From Methanocellales archaeon (GTDB lineage: Archaea; Halobacteriota; UBA148; JAUWXC01), in NCBI GenBank assembly GCA_030018435.1, contig JASEEY010000010.1, forward strand, positions 1-42,482: 42,482 bases of DNA, read 5' to 3'. A program made the position numbers and the translations under genes. The notes below the pieces were generated by a model that was not told the origin of the DNA, searched no databases, and saw only the letters and a program-made list of their open reading frames with translations. Of the stretch, positions 7,614 to 17,961 are shown piece by piece. Position 1 is the stretch's first letter. The number at the start of each line of letters is the position of its first letter.

Positions 7614-8330
7614 ATGAGCGAAAATGTTACCGAGATTCGCAAGAGACTGGCCGAAAAGATGGCTGGGGAAATAACCCTCTCAAACAACCCCGGCGAAACG
7701 CTGAAGAAATGGAGAAAGAACTTTGAAATATCACAAACAGACCTGTCAGATTTTTTGGACATCTCCCCCTCTGTAGTCAGCGATTACGAATCTGGACGAC
7801 GGAAATCACCTGGAACCTTGATCGTCAGCAAAATCATAGAAGCCATTTTAGAATTGGATATGCAAAATGGTGCGAAAAAAATTAGGTCCTACCAAAATAT
7901 TCTGCGCAACGAATTTAACGTCGATGTCATCTATGATATCCACGAATATTCTGCACCCATAAGACTCGACTACTTCGCCGAATTGGTTCAAGCGGAAAAA
8001 ATTACGGGGAATTTCAACAAAACGATTAACGGGCACACCATGATAGATGGCCCAAGAGCGATCCTAGAACTATCGTCGAGCGAGTTCTTCAGACTTTATG
8101 GATGGAGCACCGAGAGGGCATTAATCTTCACAAAGGTGTCGACTGGCAAATCTCCTTTAGTTGCGATTAGGGTTACAAACCTCAGACCCGGCGCTGTAGT
8201 CCTGCATGGACTGAAAACGTCAGAAGTGGATCCGATTGCCGCGAAGATTGCGGAGATAGAGGGGGTGCCACTAATGACGACGTGCCTTTCCACAAACGAG
8301 CTAATTGAGATTCTAAGGAATTTAGGGTAG
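7614..8330 (+). CDS. HTH transcriptional regulator (COG1709-type) heading the mevalonate operon
   Basis: A 238-residue protein with an XRE-type helix-turn-helix at about residues 26-65 ([19 protein letters not shown], then [17 protein letters not shown]). A long C-terminal domain of unknown ligand follows (about 100-238), with a Gly-rich segment near [16 protein letters not shown] associate this architecture with the archaeal family COG1709, which commonly sits next to HMG-CoA synthase. Here it ends ten bases before the HMG-CoA synthase gene. It plausibly senses an intermediate and controls isoprenoid lipid synthesis; that role is inferred from neighbourhood. Confidence 0.83.
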   Translation: MSENVTEIRKRLAEKMAGEITLSNNPGETLKKWRKNFEISQTDLSDFLDISPSVVSDYESGRRKSPGTLIVSKIIEAILELDMQNGAKKIRSYQNILRNEFNVDVIYDIHEYSAPIRLDYFAELVQAEKITGNFNKTINGHTMIDGPRAILELSSSEFFRLYGWSTERALIFTKVSTGKSPLVAIRVTNLRPGAVVLHGLKTSEVDPIAAKIAEIEGVPLMTTCLSTNELIEILRNLG

Positions 8331-8340
8331 AAGAGGTAAA

Positions 8341-9378
8341 ATGATCGGGATTACAAGCTATGGGGCATATATTCCACGCTACAGAATCAAAGTTGAGGAG
8401 ATTGCAAGGGTTTGGGGAAATGACCCGGAGCATATCAAAAAAGGACTGCTGATGTATGAGAAATCGGTACCGGACCTTGATGAAGACACTGCCACGATTG
8501 CAGTGGAAGCCGCGAGAAATGCCGTCTATAGATGCAACATCGATCCTAAAGAGATAGGGGCGATTTACGTTGGCTCAGAGAGTCACCCCTATGCCGTAAA
8601 GCCCACCGCCACAATAGTCGCAGAGGCAATCAGAGCAACGCCAGAGCTAACCGCTGCGGACTTTGAGTTTGCCTGTAAAGCTGGTTCCGCTGCGATTCAA
8701 ACCTGTATGGGTGAAGTAGCGATGGGAGCGATCAAGTACGGCATGGCAATAGGTGCTGACGTCTCACAGGGCGCGCCGGGTGATGCACTGGAATACACGG
8801 CAGCAGCAGGCGGTGCAGCCTACATCATCGGAAAAAAGAATCTCATCGCAGAGATAGAAGACACGTTCTCCTTTACCACAGACACACCGGACTTCTGGCG
8901 CCGCGAGGGAGAGAGTTATCCCATGCACGGTGGGAGATTCACCGGCGAGCCAGCGTATTTCAAACATACAATTTCTGCGACGAAAGGAATAATGAAAAAG
9001 GTTAGTACCAAGCCCAGTGATTACGATTATGTGGTATTTCATCAGCCAAATGGCAAGTTCCCACTACGCGTGGCAAAAACATTGGGATTTTCAGAGGAGC
9101 AGATTGGACCCGGACTGATCGTACCAAGGTTGGGTAACACGTACTCAGGCTCGTCCCTGATGGGACTGGCAGCGATTCTGGATCAGGCTAAACCGGGGGC
9201 AAGGATATTGATGACGTCGTTTGGCTCTGGTGCAGGTAGCGATGCATTCAGCATGACCGTTACCGATGGAATTGAAAAGATACGGGACAAAGCGCCAACC
9301 ATTGCAGAGTTATTGAAAAATCCCAAATACATAGACTATGCATTGTATGCAAAGCATAAAGGCAAGATTGCGGTGTGA
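8341..9378 (+). CDS. Hydroxymethylglutaryl-CoA synthase
   Basis: HMG-CoA synthase condenses acetyl-CoA with acetoacetyl-CoA in the mevalonate pathway. The 345-residue length is typical of archaea. The nucleophile is Cys112 in [32 protein letters not shown] carries the catalytic His-Pro-Asn region, and [12 protein letters not shown] the C-terminal substrate site. It is preceded by the RBS AGAGGTAAA. Archaeal HMG-CoA synthase, thiolase and the DUF35 protein are known to form one complex that channels acetoacetyl-CoA, and these three genes are adjacent here in that order. Confidence 0.95.
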   Translation: MIGITSYGAYIPRYRIKVEEIARVWGNDPEHIKKGLLMYEKSVPDLDEDTATIAVEAARNAVYRCNIDPKEIGAIYVGSESHPYAVKPTATIVAEAIRATPELTAADFEFACKAGSAAIQTCMGEVAMGAIKYGMAIGADVSQGAPGDALEYTAAAGGAAYIIGKKNLIAEIEDTFSFTTDTPDFWRREGESYPMHGGRFTGEPAYFKHTISATKGIMKKVSTKPSDYDYVVFHQPNGKFPLRVAKTLGFSEEQIGPGLIVPRLGNTYSGSSLMGLAAILDQAKPGARILMTSFGSGAGSDAFSMTVTDGIEKIRDKAPTIAELLKNPKYIDYALYAKHKGKIAV

Positions 9379-9380
9379 AC

Positions 9381-10550
9381 ATGAGAGACGTGGCAATAAT
9401 CGGCGTTGGCTGCACAAACTTCGGCGAGATGTGGGAGCGGTCATTTAGAGATTTGTTCGTCGAGGCTGGCCTGAATGCCCTAGAAGATGCCAACGCTAGG
9501 GGGGAGGATATCGATGCTCTTTATGTCGGGAATATGAGCGCTGGCAAGTTCATTGACCAAGAGCACATCGGCGCTCTGATAGCAGATTATGCTGGACTGG
9601 CATCGCTACACATACCCTCCACAAGAGTGGAGGCAGCATGCGCCTCAGGAGGATTGGCGCTGCGAGAGGGTGTGTTAGCCGTGGCATCTGGATTGCATGA
9701 CATTGTGATCGCAGCTGGCGTGGAAAAAATGACCGATGTTGAAACGGGGGTGACGATAGATGCACTGGCTTCAGCCGCTGACAGGGAATGGGAAGGATTT
9801 ATGGGCGCAACGTTTCCTGGACTGTACGCCATGATTGCACGATTGCACATGCACAAATATGGAACGACAAGGGAACAATTGGCAATGGTGGCGGTGAAAA
9901 ATCATCACAATGCAACGATGAACCCCAAAGCACAGTACAAGAGGGAGATCACAATCGAGGATGTCATGAATTCCCCCTTGGTAGCGGATCCGCTCAGGGT
10001 TTACGATTGCTCTCCGATTACGGATGGTGCTGCAGCAGTAGTGCTCGCACCAGTAGCATTGGCACGAAAATTGAACGATACACCAATATATGTGCGTGCA
10101 TCCGCACAAGCAAGCGATACCATCACCTTGCATGACAGACGGGACATTACCACCTTAGATGCCACCGTACACGCCGCCCAGCGAGCATATAAGATGGCCG
10201 GTATCTCACCAAAAGATATTGATGTTGCAGAAGTACATGATTGCTTTACCATTGCTGAGATATGCGCCATAGAGGATCTGGGATTTGTGCAGAAAGGCAG
10301 CGGAGGTCCTGCCACTGAGGAGGGTATGACCGCGCTGGATGGAGATATTCCGATAAATCCCTCCGGTGGTTTAAAAGCGTGCGGGCACCCAGTTGGCGCT
10401 ACTGGAATAAAGCAGGCTATTGAAATCGTGCAACAGCTCAGATGCGAAGCAGGAAAACGGCAGGTAAGCGGAGCAAAAATTGGTTTAACTCACAACGTTG
10501 GCGGAACAGGAGGAACGGCAGTGGTCCACATATTGAGTATCAATAGGTGA
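9381..10550 (+). CDS. Acetyl-CoA C-acetyltransferase (acetoacetyl-CoA thiolase, archaeal)
   Basis: This enzyme makes acetoacetyl-CoA from two acetyl-CoA. The acylated cysteine is in [16 protein letters not shown] (about residue 87) and the second active-site pair is in [14 protein letters not shown] near the C-terminus. [20 protein letters not shown] carries the histidine. About 389 residues, standard for archaeal non-decarboxylating thiolases (SCP-x-like). The ATG at 9381 follows GGTGTGA and lies just after the HMG-CoA synthase stop; a GTG at 9375 is an alternative. It works with its two flanking genes as a channelling complex. Confidence 0.93.
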   Translation: MRDVAIIGVGCTNFGEMWERSFRDLFVEAGLNALEDANARGEDIDALYVGNMSAGKFIDQEHIGALIADYAGLASLHIPSTRVEAACASGGLALREGVLAVASGLHDIVIAAGVEKMTDVETGVTIDALASAADREWEGFMGATFPGLYAMIARLHMHKYGTTREQLAMVAVKNHHNATMNPKAQYKREITIEDVMNSPLVADPLRVYDCSPITDGAAAVVLAPVALARKLNDTPIYVRASAQASDTITLHDRRDITTLDATVHAAQRAYKMAGISPKDIDVAEVHDCFTIAEICAIEDLGFVQKGSGGPATEEGMTALDGDIPINPSGGLKACGHPVGATGIKQAIEIVQQLRCEAGKRQVSGAKIGLTHNVGGTGGTAVVHILSINR

Positions 10551-10554
10551 TAGC

Positions 10555-10956
10555 ATGGCAGTACCAAGATTATGGAGACGCATCCCAACGAGATACAACC
10601 TAATCGGAACAGAGTGTCAAACCTGTAGAGGACTTTACTTCCCACCAAGGACGACATGTCCGATGTGCAGAAGGGATGGCAGAATCGTAGAGCGCAAGTT
10701 TAAGGGAACTGGAAAGGTCATCACGTACACCACAATCTATTCTGCGTCGGCTGCTTTTCACAGGCAAACTCCCTACGTTCTAGCCATAGTCAAATTAGAT
10801 GAAGGGCCGCAGCTGACTGGACAGATAGTCTGCGACCCAGATGAGGCCAAGATCGGTATGAAGGTACGACCGGTTTTCAGAAAACTTGGTGAAGATGGAC
10901 CGGAAGGGGTTATCTATTATGGCACGAAATTTGTGCCTGCCGCAGAGGTATCTTAA
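10555..10956 (+). CDS. Zn-ribbon/OB-fold DUF35 protein of the thiolase-HMGCS complex
   Basis: A 133-residue scaffold protein. The zinc ribbon has Cys21, Cys24, Cys35 and Cys38 (CQTC...CPMC). The OB-fold (about 45-130) contains [12 protein letters not shown] and a C-terminal strand ending with the [12 protein letters not shown] segment. In archaea this family holds HMG-CoA synthase and thiolase together and helps form a shared CoA-binding site. RBS GGTGAT precedes the ATG. Its stop codon overlaps the start of HMG-CoA reductase by one base. Confidence 0.92.
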   Translation: MAVPRLWRRIPTRYNLIGTECQTCRGLYFPPRTTCPMCRRDGRIVERKFKGTGKVITYTTIYSASAAFHRQTPYVLAIVKLDEGPQLTGQIVCDPDEAKIGMKVRPVFRKLGEDGPEGVIYYGTKFVPAAEVS

Positions 10957-12224
10957 TGAGCACGTCAAGAATTCCTGGCTTTTACAAGTTAAGTGTGCAA
11001 GAAAGGTTGAGTAGGGTTAAAGATTTCGTGCACATGGATGACAAGTTCCTTGAGAATATCCATAAAAGGGCACTAAGCGTAGAACAAGCGGATAGGATGA
11101 TCGAGAATACAATAGGCATCATGGAGATTCCTCTCGGAATTGCCACCAATTTCCTGATTAACGGAGAGGATTACCTCATCCCCATGGCAACAGAGGAGCC
11201 GTCGGTCATCGCAGCAGCCAGCAATGCCGCTAAAATAGCAAGAGATAAGGGTGGTTTTTCTGCCAGCACCACTGAACCGCTCATGATAGGTCAGATCCAG
11301 ATGATGTGCGAGACACCAGAAGAGGCGAAGAGCGCTATTCTGGGTGCAAAAGAAGAGATATTGATGCTCGCAAATGAGCAAAATCCCACCTTGATAAAGT
11401 TCGGCGGCGGGGCAAAAGATGTGGAGGTAAGGATTATTGAAACTTCCATGGGTAAGATGGTGGTCACACACCTAATAGTCGATTGCAGGGATGCGATGGG
11501 TGCCAACGCGGTCAACACGATGTGCGAGGCGGTAGCGCCTTTAATCGAAAAACTAACCTCTGGTAAAGTATGCCTCAGGATAATTTCTAATCTAGCGGTC
11601 AAACGATTGGCTAGAGCGAAGGCGATTTTCTCCAAAGAGGCGTTAGGCGGAGAGGATGTCGTGGATGGCATCGTCATCGCGCAAAGATTCGCAGAGTCGG
11701 ACGTATACAGGGCAGCGACGCATAACAAGGGGATAATGAACGGCATCTCCGCTGTGGCATTAGCAACCGGCAATGACACCAGAGCAATAGAGGCAGGTGC
11801 ACATGCATACGCGTCCTTTTCTGGCAGATACAGACCTCTGACGACCTACGAGAAAAAGGAGGATGGAGACTTGGTTGGAGCTATCGAGGTGCCCATCGCC
11901 GTTGGAGTTGTCGGCGGCGCCACAAAAGTACATCCCACCGCGATAGCTAATATGAAGATTTTGGGAGTAAAAACTGCCTCTGAGTTGGCAGAGATAATGG
12001 CATCGGTTGGCTTAGCTCAAAACCTTGCTGCGTTGAAGGCACTTTCCACAGAGGGCATACAAAGGGGGCACATGTCCCTGCATGCGAGGAACATAGCAGC
12101 CATGGCAGGCGCAACTGGAGATACGATTGACGAAGTTGCAAGAATCATGATAAAGGAAGGGAAAATACGAGTAGACAGAGCCAAAGAGATCCTTGAAAGG
12201 CTCTCTAAAAGGGACAAAAAATGA
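10956..12224 (+). CDS. hmgA: HMG-CoA reductase, class II (bacterial-like)
   Basis: This enzyme reduces HMG-CoA to mevalonate, the committed step to archaeal lipids. The sequence is of class II, related to the Pseudomonas mevalonii enzyme rather than the class I enzyme usual in archaea. It begins [17 protein letters not shown], the class II N-terminus. Catalytic motifs are all present: Glu in [11 protein letters not shown], Lys in [10 protein letters not shown], Asp in [15 protein letters not shown], His in [10 protein letters not shown]. The nucleotide-binding motif is [13 protein letters not shown]. The 422-residue length fits class II. Location in the mevalonate operon implies a biosynthetic rather than degradative role. 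Class II enzymes are also known in Archaeoglobus and Thermoplasmatales. ATG overlaps the previous stop. Confidence 0.93.
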   Translation: MSTSRIPGFYKLSVQERLSRVKDFVHMDDKFLENIHKRALSVEQADRMIENTIGIMEIPLGIATNFLINGEDYLIPMATEEPSVIAAASNAAKIARDKGGFSASTTEPLMIGQIQMMCETPEEAKSAILGAKEEILMLANEQNPTLIKFGGGAKDVEVRIIETSMGKMVVTHLIVDCRDAMGANAVNTMCEAVAPLIEKLTSGKVCLRIISNLAVKRLARAKAIFSKEALGGEDVVDGIVIAQRFAESDVYRAATHNKGIMNGISAVALATGNDTRAIEAGAHAYASFSGRYRPLTTYEKKEDGDLVGAIEVPIAVGVVGGATKVHPTAIANMKILGVKTASELAEIMASVGLAQNLAALKALSTEGIQRGHMSLHARNIAAMAGATGDTIDEVARIMIKEGKIRVDRAKEILERLSKRDKK

Positions 12225-13015
12225 GAGACAAAATCACCGTTCCGGACATAATTGATATGAAGAAATCTGGAAAGAAAATTACAGTCCTCACCACCTATGA
12301 CTCGCTTTTTGCAAATATTCTGGATGAGGTAGGCATTCATATCCTGCTGGTGGGCGATTCCTTGGGCAATGTGATTTTGGGATACGAGAACCCTATTCCA
12401 GTGACGATGAAGGATATCATTCATCACGTCCTAGCAGTATCCAGGGGTGCGAAGAGCGCCCTAATAGTCGGAGATATGCCATTTGGATCCTATTTTACCC
12501 CCGAGGATGCATTAAGAAATGCAGGAAAATTGATCCAAGCAGGAGCGGAGGCTGTCAAACTTGAGGGGGGCACAGCAGTTAAAGGCCAGATTGAGGCGCT
12601 GACGGAAATGGGCATACCGGTGATGGGACATGTTGGATTAACGCCGCAGTCAATACACCAGATGGGCGGCTATAGGGTCCAAGGCAGAACACCTGAAACG
12701 GCGAAGAAGATATTGAGCGATGCAAAGGCGGTTGAAAGGGCAGGGGCGTTCGCAGTTGTGTTAGAAGGAATACCCTCATATCTAGCGGGCAAAATAACGG
12801 ATGAACTAAAAATCCCAACAATTGGCATAGGCGCAGGCCCCTATTGCGACGGACAGGTTTTGGTAACGCATGATGCCTTGGGCTTTTATGAAAAGACGCC
12901 GAAATTTGTGAAGAAGTACGCAAATCTTAGAGGATTGATATTGAGCGCAGTTAAAACATACAAAAAAGAAGTCGAAGAAGGAAGATTTCCAACCGAGCTA
13001 CATAGTTACCATTAG
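12221..13015 (+). CDS. panB: 3-methyl-2-oxobutanoate hydroxymethyltransferase (PanB)
   Basis: PanB makes ketopantoate from 2-oxoisovalerate and methylene-tetrahydrofolate or tetrahydromethanopterin, the first step of CoA synthesis. The family motifs [31 protein letters not shown] (metal-binding Asp), [32 protein letters not shown] and [16 protein letters not shown] are all present. The 264-residue length is standard. The ATG overlaps the HMG-CoA reductase stop by four bases, so it is the last gene of the mevalonate operon. That joins CoA supply with a CoA-consuming pathway. Confidence 0.95.
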   Translation: MRDKITVPDIIDMKKSGKKITVLTTYDSLFANILDEVGIHILLVGDSLGNVILGYENPIPVTMKDIIHHVLAVSRGAKSALIVGDMPFGSYFTPEDALRNAGKLIQAGAEAVKLEGGTAVKGQIEALTEMGIPVMGHVGLTPQSIHQMGGYRVQGRTPETAKKILSDAKAVERAGAFAVVLEGIPSYLAGKITDELKIPTIGIGAGPYCDGQVLVTHDALGFYEKTPKFVKKYANLRGLILSAVKTYKKEVEEGRFPTELHSYH

Positions 13016-13036
13016 TTTTTCAGCCACAAAATTTAT

Positions 13037-13062
13037 GTAATACCAAAAACGAAAGGTAATAC
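13037..13062. promoter_or_regulatory. Paired GTAATAC direct repeat before the VapBC-type operon
   Basis: GTAATAC occurs at 13037 and again 18 bases later at 13055, between a TATA-like ATTTATGTAA and the RBS of the AbrB-type antitoxin gene. The location fits an autoregulatory operator of the toxin-antitoxin pair. This is an inference from position and repetition. Confidence 0.35.
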
Positions 13063-13077
13063 AAAAAGGTGATCGTA

Positions 13078-13296
13078 GTGGTAACTGTTACAAAGAAATA
13101 CCAAGTTACTATCCCAAAGAAAGTGAGGGAAGATAGTGATATCGAGGCAGGAGACGATATAATTTTCCTCAAATTGAAGGACGGATATACCATTGTAAAG
13201 GCAGAGGATATTATCAGAGAGGGCGTAGAGCTCTGCAAAGATATAGATATGACCATATCAGAAACTAAAAAAGGATTGGGGAAGGATTTAATTTGA
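13078..13296 (+). CDS. AbrB/SpoVT-type antitoxin (VapB-like)
   Basis: About 72 residues. The N-terminal swapped-hairpin domain reads VTKKYQVTIPKKVREDSDIEAGDD, the classic AbrB/VapB DNA-binding motif. The C-terminal tail (EGVELCKDIDMTISETKKG) would contact the toxin. I chose the GTG at 13078 because AAAGGTGAT lies just upstream; a GTG at 13069 is an alternative but overlaps the RBS. Its stop overlaps the upstream end of the PIN-domain frame, giving coupled translation. By analogy it represses the operon and neutralises the PIN nuclease. Confidence 0.85.
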   Translation: MVTVTKKYQVTIPKKVREDSDIEAGDDIIFLKLKDGYTIVKAEDIIREGVELCKDIDMTISETKKGLGKDLI

Positions 13297-13682
13297 AAAT
13301 GATAGTTCTTGATACAAACGTGTTTTCAAACGACAAATTCTGTCGCTGGCTTAAAGGAAAAAACCTCAACCCCTTGATATCCTCAATCACATACACCGAA
13401 CTACTTTATCACCATCTAAAGAAGGGTAAAGATGAATCGTTCACGGATGGATTCCTGCAGGCACTGGGGGTTACAGTCGTTCCATATGACATGGAACATG
13501 CAAAAATAGCCTGTAGAAAAGTTATAGGCAAGTGGGACTTTAAGAGAAACATTAGAGATTACATGATAGGAAGTTCTGCAATCAAAGATGACTGCTGCTT
13601 TGTCACCTCAAACGTCAAGGACTTTGAATGGGTAGATAAAGTATACGCCCCAGAAGAATTTATGTCGCATTACGAAGGGTAG
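13293..13682 (+). CDS. PIN-domain ribonuclease toxin (VapC-like)
   Basis: A 127-129 residue PIN domain. Acidic residues expected for metal binding are visible: Asp in VLDTNVFSN (start), Glu in SSITYTELLYHH (about 45), Asp in NIRDYMIGSSAI (about 90), and a late CCFVTSNVKDFEWV with Thr/Asn/Asp. A typical VapC cleaves tRNA or rRNA at one site. The start is uncertain: TTG at 13293 overlaps the antitoxin stop, ATG at 13299 is the alternative. Family membership is clear; the RNA target is unknown. Confidence 0.85.
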   Translation: MKMIVLDTNVFSNDKFCRWLKGKNLNPLISSITYTELLYHHLKKGKDESFTDGFLQALGVTVVPYDMEHAKIACRKVIGKWDFKRNIRDYMIGSSAIKDDCCFVTSNVKDFEWVDKVYAPEEFMSHYEG

Positions 13683-13684
13683 GT

Positions 13685-15533
<1,849 letters not shown>

Positions 15534-15643
15534 ATGTTCACCTAAGAGTGGACAAATTTATAAAGGTATTTATTTTGTTCCCTTTTAGCAACTGCACAAA
15601 GATTATATAGCAGATCAGTTCCAATTAAGTTAGGGGATGGGAG

Positions 15644-15802
15644 ATGCGTTGTATTTGGTGTGGCATGAAATATACCGAAGAGTTTGGAGACGTTACCGCT
15701 GGTTTTTGCAGTCCTGCATGCGAGCACAGATGGTCTCAATCGTTCGAGCGCCATCGCATAGATGTCACATCGGATTTCTCAGACGTAAGAGTTAGCGGGT
15801 GA
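15644..15802 (+). CDS. Small zinc-finger protein, unknown function
   Basis: A 52-residue protein with a compact metal site: CIWCGMKYTEEFGD begins at residue 3, then FCSPACEHRW (about 25-34), giving CxxC...CxxxC plus a histidine. It resembles small archaeal zinc-ribbon proteins with a C-S-P-A-C treble-clef knuckle. ATG 15644 follows the purine-rich AGGGGATGGGAG; TATA-like GATTATATAG lies about 35-45 bases upstream. Its TGA ends at 15802, and the convergent trmI stop begins at 15803, so the two genes abut tail to tail. No function is known to me. Confidence 0.7.
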   Translation: MRCIWCGMKYTEEFGDVTAGFCSPACEHRWSQSFERHRIDVTSDFSDVRVSG

Positions 15803-16552
15803 TCACAGCCGTGCTATCGTGATAAATCCTGTATGAGCTACATGTGTAGAGGGGCGCGTACCCCTCCTAGTGAATTCCAGTTCCCTTTCGACACACTCAA
15901 GTGTCTGTACACTACGAAAACCCACCCTATCGATAGCAACCCTTACGTCCTCGGTCTGTTCAAAAAAGGGCGAATAGGTCGCCAGAAAACCACCGGGCTT
16001 GAGCACTTTTTTTACGTGTGGCACGACCATGGCAGCATCCTTCATATCCAGCGTTATCAAATCGAATTTCCTTCTCATGTGTGGTATCTCAGATACGATG
16101 TCGGCGTGCCTCACTTCGACGTTTCGCAGCTCAGCAGCCTCGATGTTCTCTCTAGCAATTTTAACAAATTCCTCGTTTCTCTCATAGGTGATCACCTTTT
16201 TAGCGATGCTACCAAGGTAGATGGCGAGGATTCCTGAACCCGTGCCAGCATCGAGTACCGTATCTTCTGGACACAAACCCGTATATGCAAGTATGATTCC
16301 AACGTCCTTTGGCATCATTGGCGCACCCGTCCTTTTACAGTGCCTGAAAAAATCTGGCGCCCTTGGCTTGAGAATGGTATATTCATAACCGAGATGCGTC
16401 CTGATTACGTCTCCAAACTTTTTATCGCGCAACTCACCTAGGTCGAGACGTCCATGATCAGTATGGAACGTTTCATCAGAAACTTCCACGAGATACTCGC
16501 GTTTCTTACCTTTGAGTAGAACTACACTCATGTAAGCTACCACGACCATCAC
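15803..16552 (-). CDS. trmI: tRNA (adenine-N1) methyltransferase TrmI (m1A57/58)
   Basis: A SAM-dependent enzyme methylating A57/A58 in the T-loop of tRNA. The N-terminal beta domain is followed by the Rossmann methyltransferase: DAGTGSGILAIYLG (motif I, about 101-114), the acidic end of strand 2 at VITYERNEEF, DLITLDMKDA (motif IV), and KPGGFLATYSPFFEQ. FRTGAPMMPKD-type segment KRTGAPMMPKDVGII is typical of TrmI. 249 residues. Its ATG overlaps the stop of the NAC gene by four bases. A later ATG (MSVVLLKG) is an alternative start. Confidence 0.92.
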   Translation of the reverse strand: MMVVVAYMSVVLLKGKKREYLVEVSDETFHTDHGRLDLGELRDKKFGDVIRTHLGYEYTILKPRAPDFFRHCKRTGAPMMPKDVGIILAYTGLCPEDTVLDAGTGSGILAIYLGSIAKKVITYERNEEFVKIARENIEAAELRNVEVRHADIVSEIPHMRRKFDLITLDMKDAAMVVPHVKKVLKPGGFLATYSPFFEQTEDVRVAIDRVGFRSVQTLECVERELEFTRRGTRPSTHVAHTGFITIARL

Positions 16553-16890
16553 TTTCGTAGCTTCATTATCGCTTTCGCCAGATCGCCTTTAGCATTCTTC
16601 AGTACCGCCCGCACTTCTTCAGCAGATGCACCCGTCTGCCCTACCACAAGCTGTACATCCTCCTCCGGTATTTTCAATTCGCGAGTTCGTTCTACTGGCG
16701 TGCCAGTGATTTGATATGTTCTCACACCCTGAGCATCCATTATCGTGACTTGGGCGTCGCTAAAAGCGATTTCCCTATCTGCTGTCCTGATGATAACTTC
16801 CTCAACGTCGCTAAGCGTCTCGATATTGATGCCCATCTGTTTCATCATCTGCTGTAAACGGCGTGGATTCATGCCTCTCATAGGAATCAT
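16549..16890 (-). CDS. nac: Archaeal nascent polypeptide-associated complex protein (NAC)
   Basis: A ribosome-associated chaperone that binds emerging chains; archaeal NAC is a homodimer. The N-terminus MIPMRGMNPRRLQQMMKQMG is the family's ribosome-contacting helix. The NAC domain follows (about 20-75, EEVIIRTADREIAFSDAQV), then a C-terminal UBA domain (about 76-113, VQLVVGQTGASAEEVRAVL...KGDLAKAIMKL). The 113-residue length is standard. It is coupled to trmI in one minus-strand operon. Confidence 0.95.
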   Translation of the reverse strand: MIPMRGMNPRRLQQMMKQMGINIETLSDVEEVIIRTADREIAFSDAQVTIMDAQGVRTYQITGTPVERTRELKIPEEDVQLVVGQTGASAEEVRAVLKNAKGDLAKAIMKLRK

Positions 16891-16984
16891 GGTCTTATCT
16901 CAAATTTAATTGATATAAAGAAGGAACGTGTTTTTACACTTATAAACATACCTCTATCATCACTACTTTCTTTAAATTTTTTTA

Positions 16985-17386
16985 TCACCCTGGCACGACT
17001 ACAACCGGACACGATGCCGTGTTGATCACGTCTTGAGCGATGCTCTGGTGAAGGAATCGATAGATCCTATCAAACTTGTGATGTCCCATGACGATCATAT
17101 CATATCCTTTGGCCACCTCGACAATTTTAGCGGCCAATCTGTTCTGCCCATCACCCAAACGTATCAATTCGCAGGTAGTTTCGATACCTTGCTCACGGAA
17201 AAGCTTAGCATGCTCTTCTGTCGTTTTTAACCTGATAACCTTTTTAGCGTCACGCATAAAGACGACGACGAGGATGTGTACCTTCGCTCCTAATTGTTTT
17301 GCCAGCGTAGCCACCGTTTTGGTAAGAGAGTCATTATTATTCAAAGGGTCAATTGGAACCAATAGCTTTTTGATTGGTTTCTTCAT
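16985..17386 (-). CDS. Universal stress protein family
   Basis: 133 residues with the UspA pattern: KKLLVPIDPLNNNDSLTKTV at the start, YDMIVMGHHKFD and TASCPVVVVPG at the end. The ATP-binding motif is degenerate: MGHHKFDRIYRFLHQSIAQDV keeps the spacing but lacks the glycines. The start ATG follows GGGCGGGAAGAC. It stands alone between NAC and a divergent HTH gene. Confidence 0.82.
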   Translation of the reverse strand: MKKPIKKLLVPIDPLNNNDSLTKTVATLAKQLGAKVHILVVVFMRDAKKVIRLKTTEEHAKLFREQGIETTCELIRLGDGQNRLAAKIVEVAKGYDMIVMGHHKFDRIYRFLHQSIAQDVINTASCPVVVVPG

Positions 17387-17537
17387 GTCTTCCCGCCCCT
17401 CTACAATACTAGAAGACCTTCAATTTATAATTTTTGGCTTTCGATGAACGAAAGACGATTTGATACACTTATAAGAGTGAGAATAGAATATAAGATTGAT
17501 AAGATTAAAAACAAAATGTTGTCTATTGGTGCTCAAA

Positions 17538-17840
17538 ATGAAAAGGATAGCAGAACTCGATGATACCAAAGGTGCACTAAGAGTTCTGCTCACGCTCTTA
17601 AGAGAGGGGCCTTTATCAAGGACTAAGCTATTCGAGAAGGCGCCTATTGGTATGCAAGCAACATACACAGCTCTGGAGGCTTTGGAGAAACTCGGGCTTG
17701 TAAAAGAGGATAGATCAGACGGGTTTCCAGGAACGATTACCAATTCTCTAACAGAAAAAGGGAGAAGGGTTGCGGAAAGGGTCAAGGAGATCGAGAATAT
17801 CCTCAATCAGGATGACGTGCGATGTGATTCAAGTGGATAA
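17538..17840 (+). CDS. Winged-helix DNA-binding protein
   Basis: A 100-residue winged helix: LRVLLTLLREGPLSRTKLFEKAP is helices 1 and 2, GMQATYTALEALEKLGLV the recognition helix, and FPGTITNSLTEKGRRVAERV the wing and final helix. I chose the ATG at 17538 because family proteins begin near KRIAELDD; the open frame continues upstream to 17496 without a better start. TATA-like AAGATTAAAAAC lies near 17501. The target is unknown. Confidence 0.75.
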   Translation: MKRIAELDDTKGALRVLLTLLREGPLSRTKLFEKAPIGMQATYTALEALEKLGLVKEDRSDGFPGTITNSLTEKGRRVAERVKEIENILNQDDVRCDSSG

Positions 17841-17900
17841 ATTTGTCAGAATACGATCAGCAAAACTTACAAAACTTTTCTGAGAAAGCGCCCATTTCCA

Positions 17901-17912
17901 AAAGTTATATAC
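17901..17912 (+). promoter_or_regulatory. TATA-like promoter of nnrD/E
   Basis: AAGTTATATACG lies about 50-60 bases upstream of the ATG at 17962 in an otherwise gene-free stretch. It is preceded by purines that could serve as BRE. It implies a short leader of about 25 bases. Sequence-based inference. Confidence 0.45.
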
Positions 17913-17961
17913 GGTGATGTAGTTTTAGACTTCTTGGAACGCCCCTGAAATAGTAGAGATC

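Noticed and set aside
13069-13682. Considered as a stand-alone regulator and enzyme
   Set aside because: AbrB motif, PIN acidic residues and overlapping genes match a VapBC-type pair better than separate functions.
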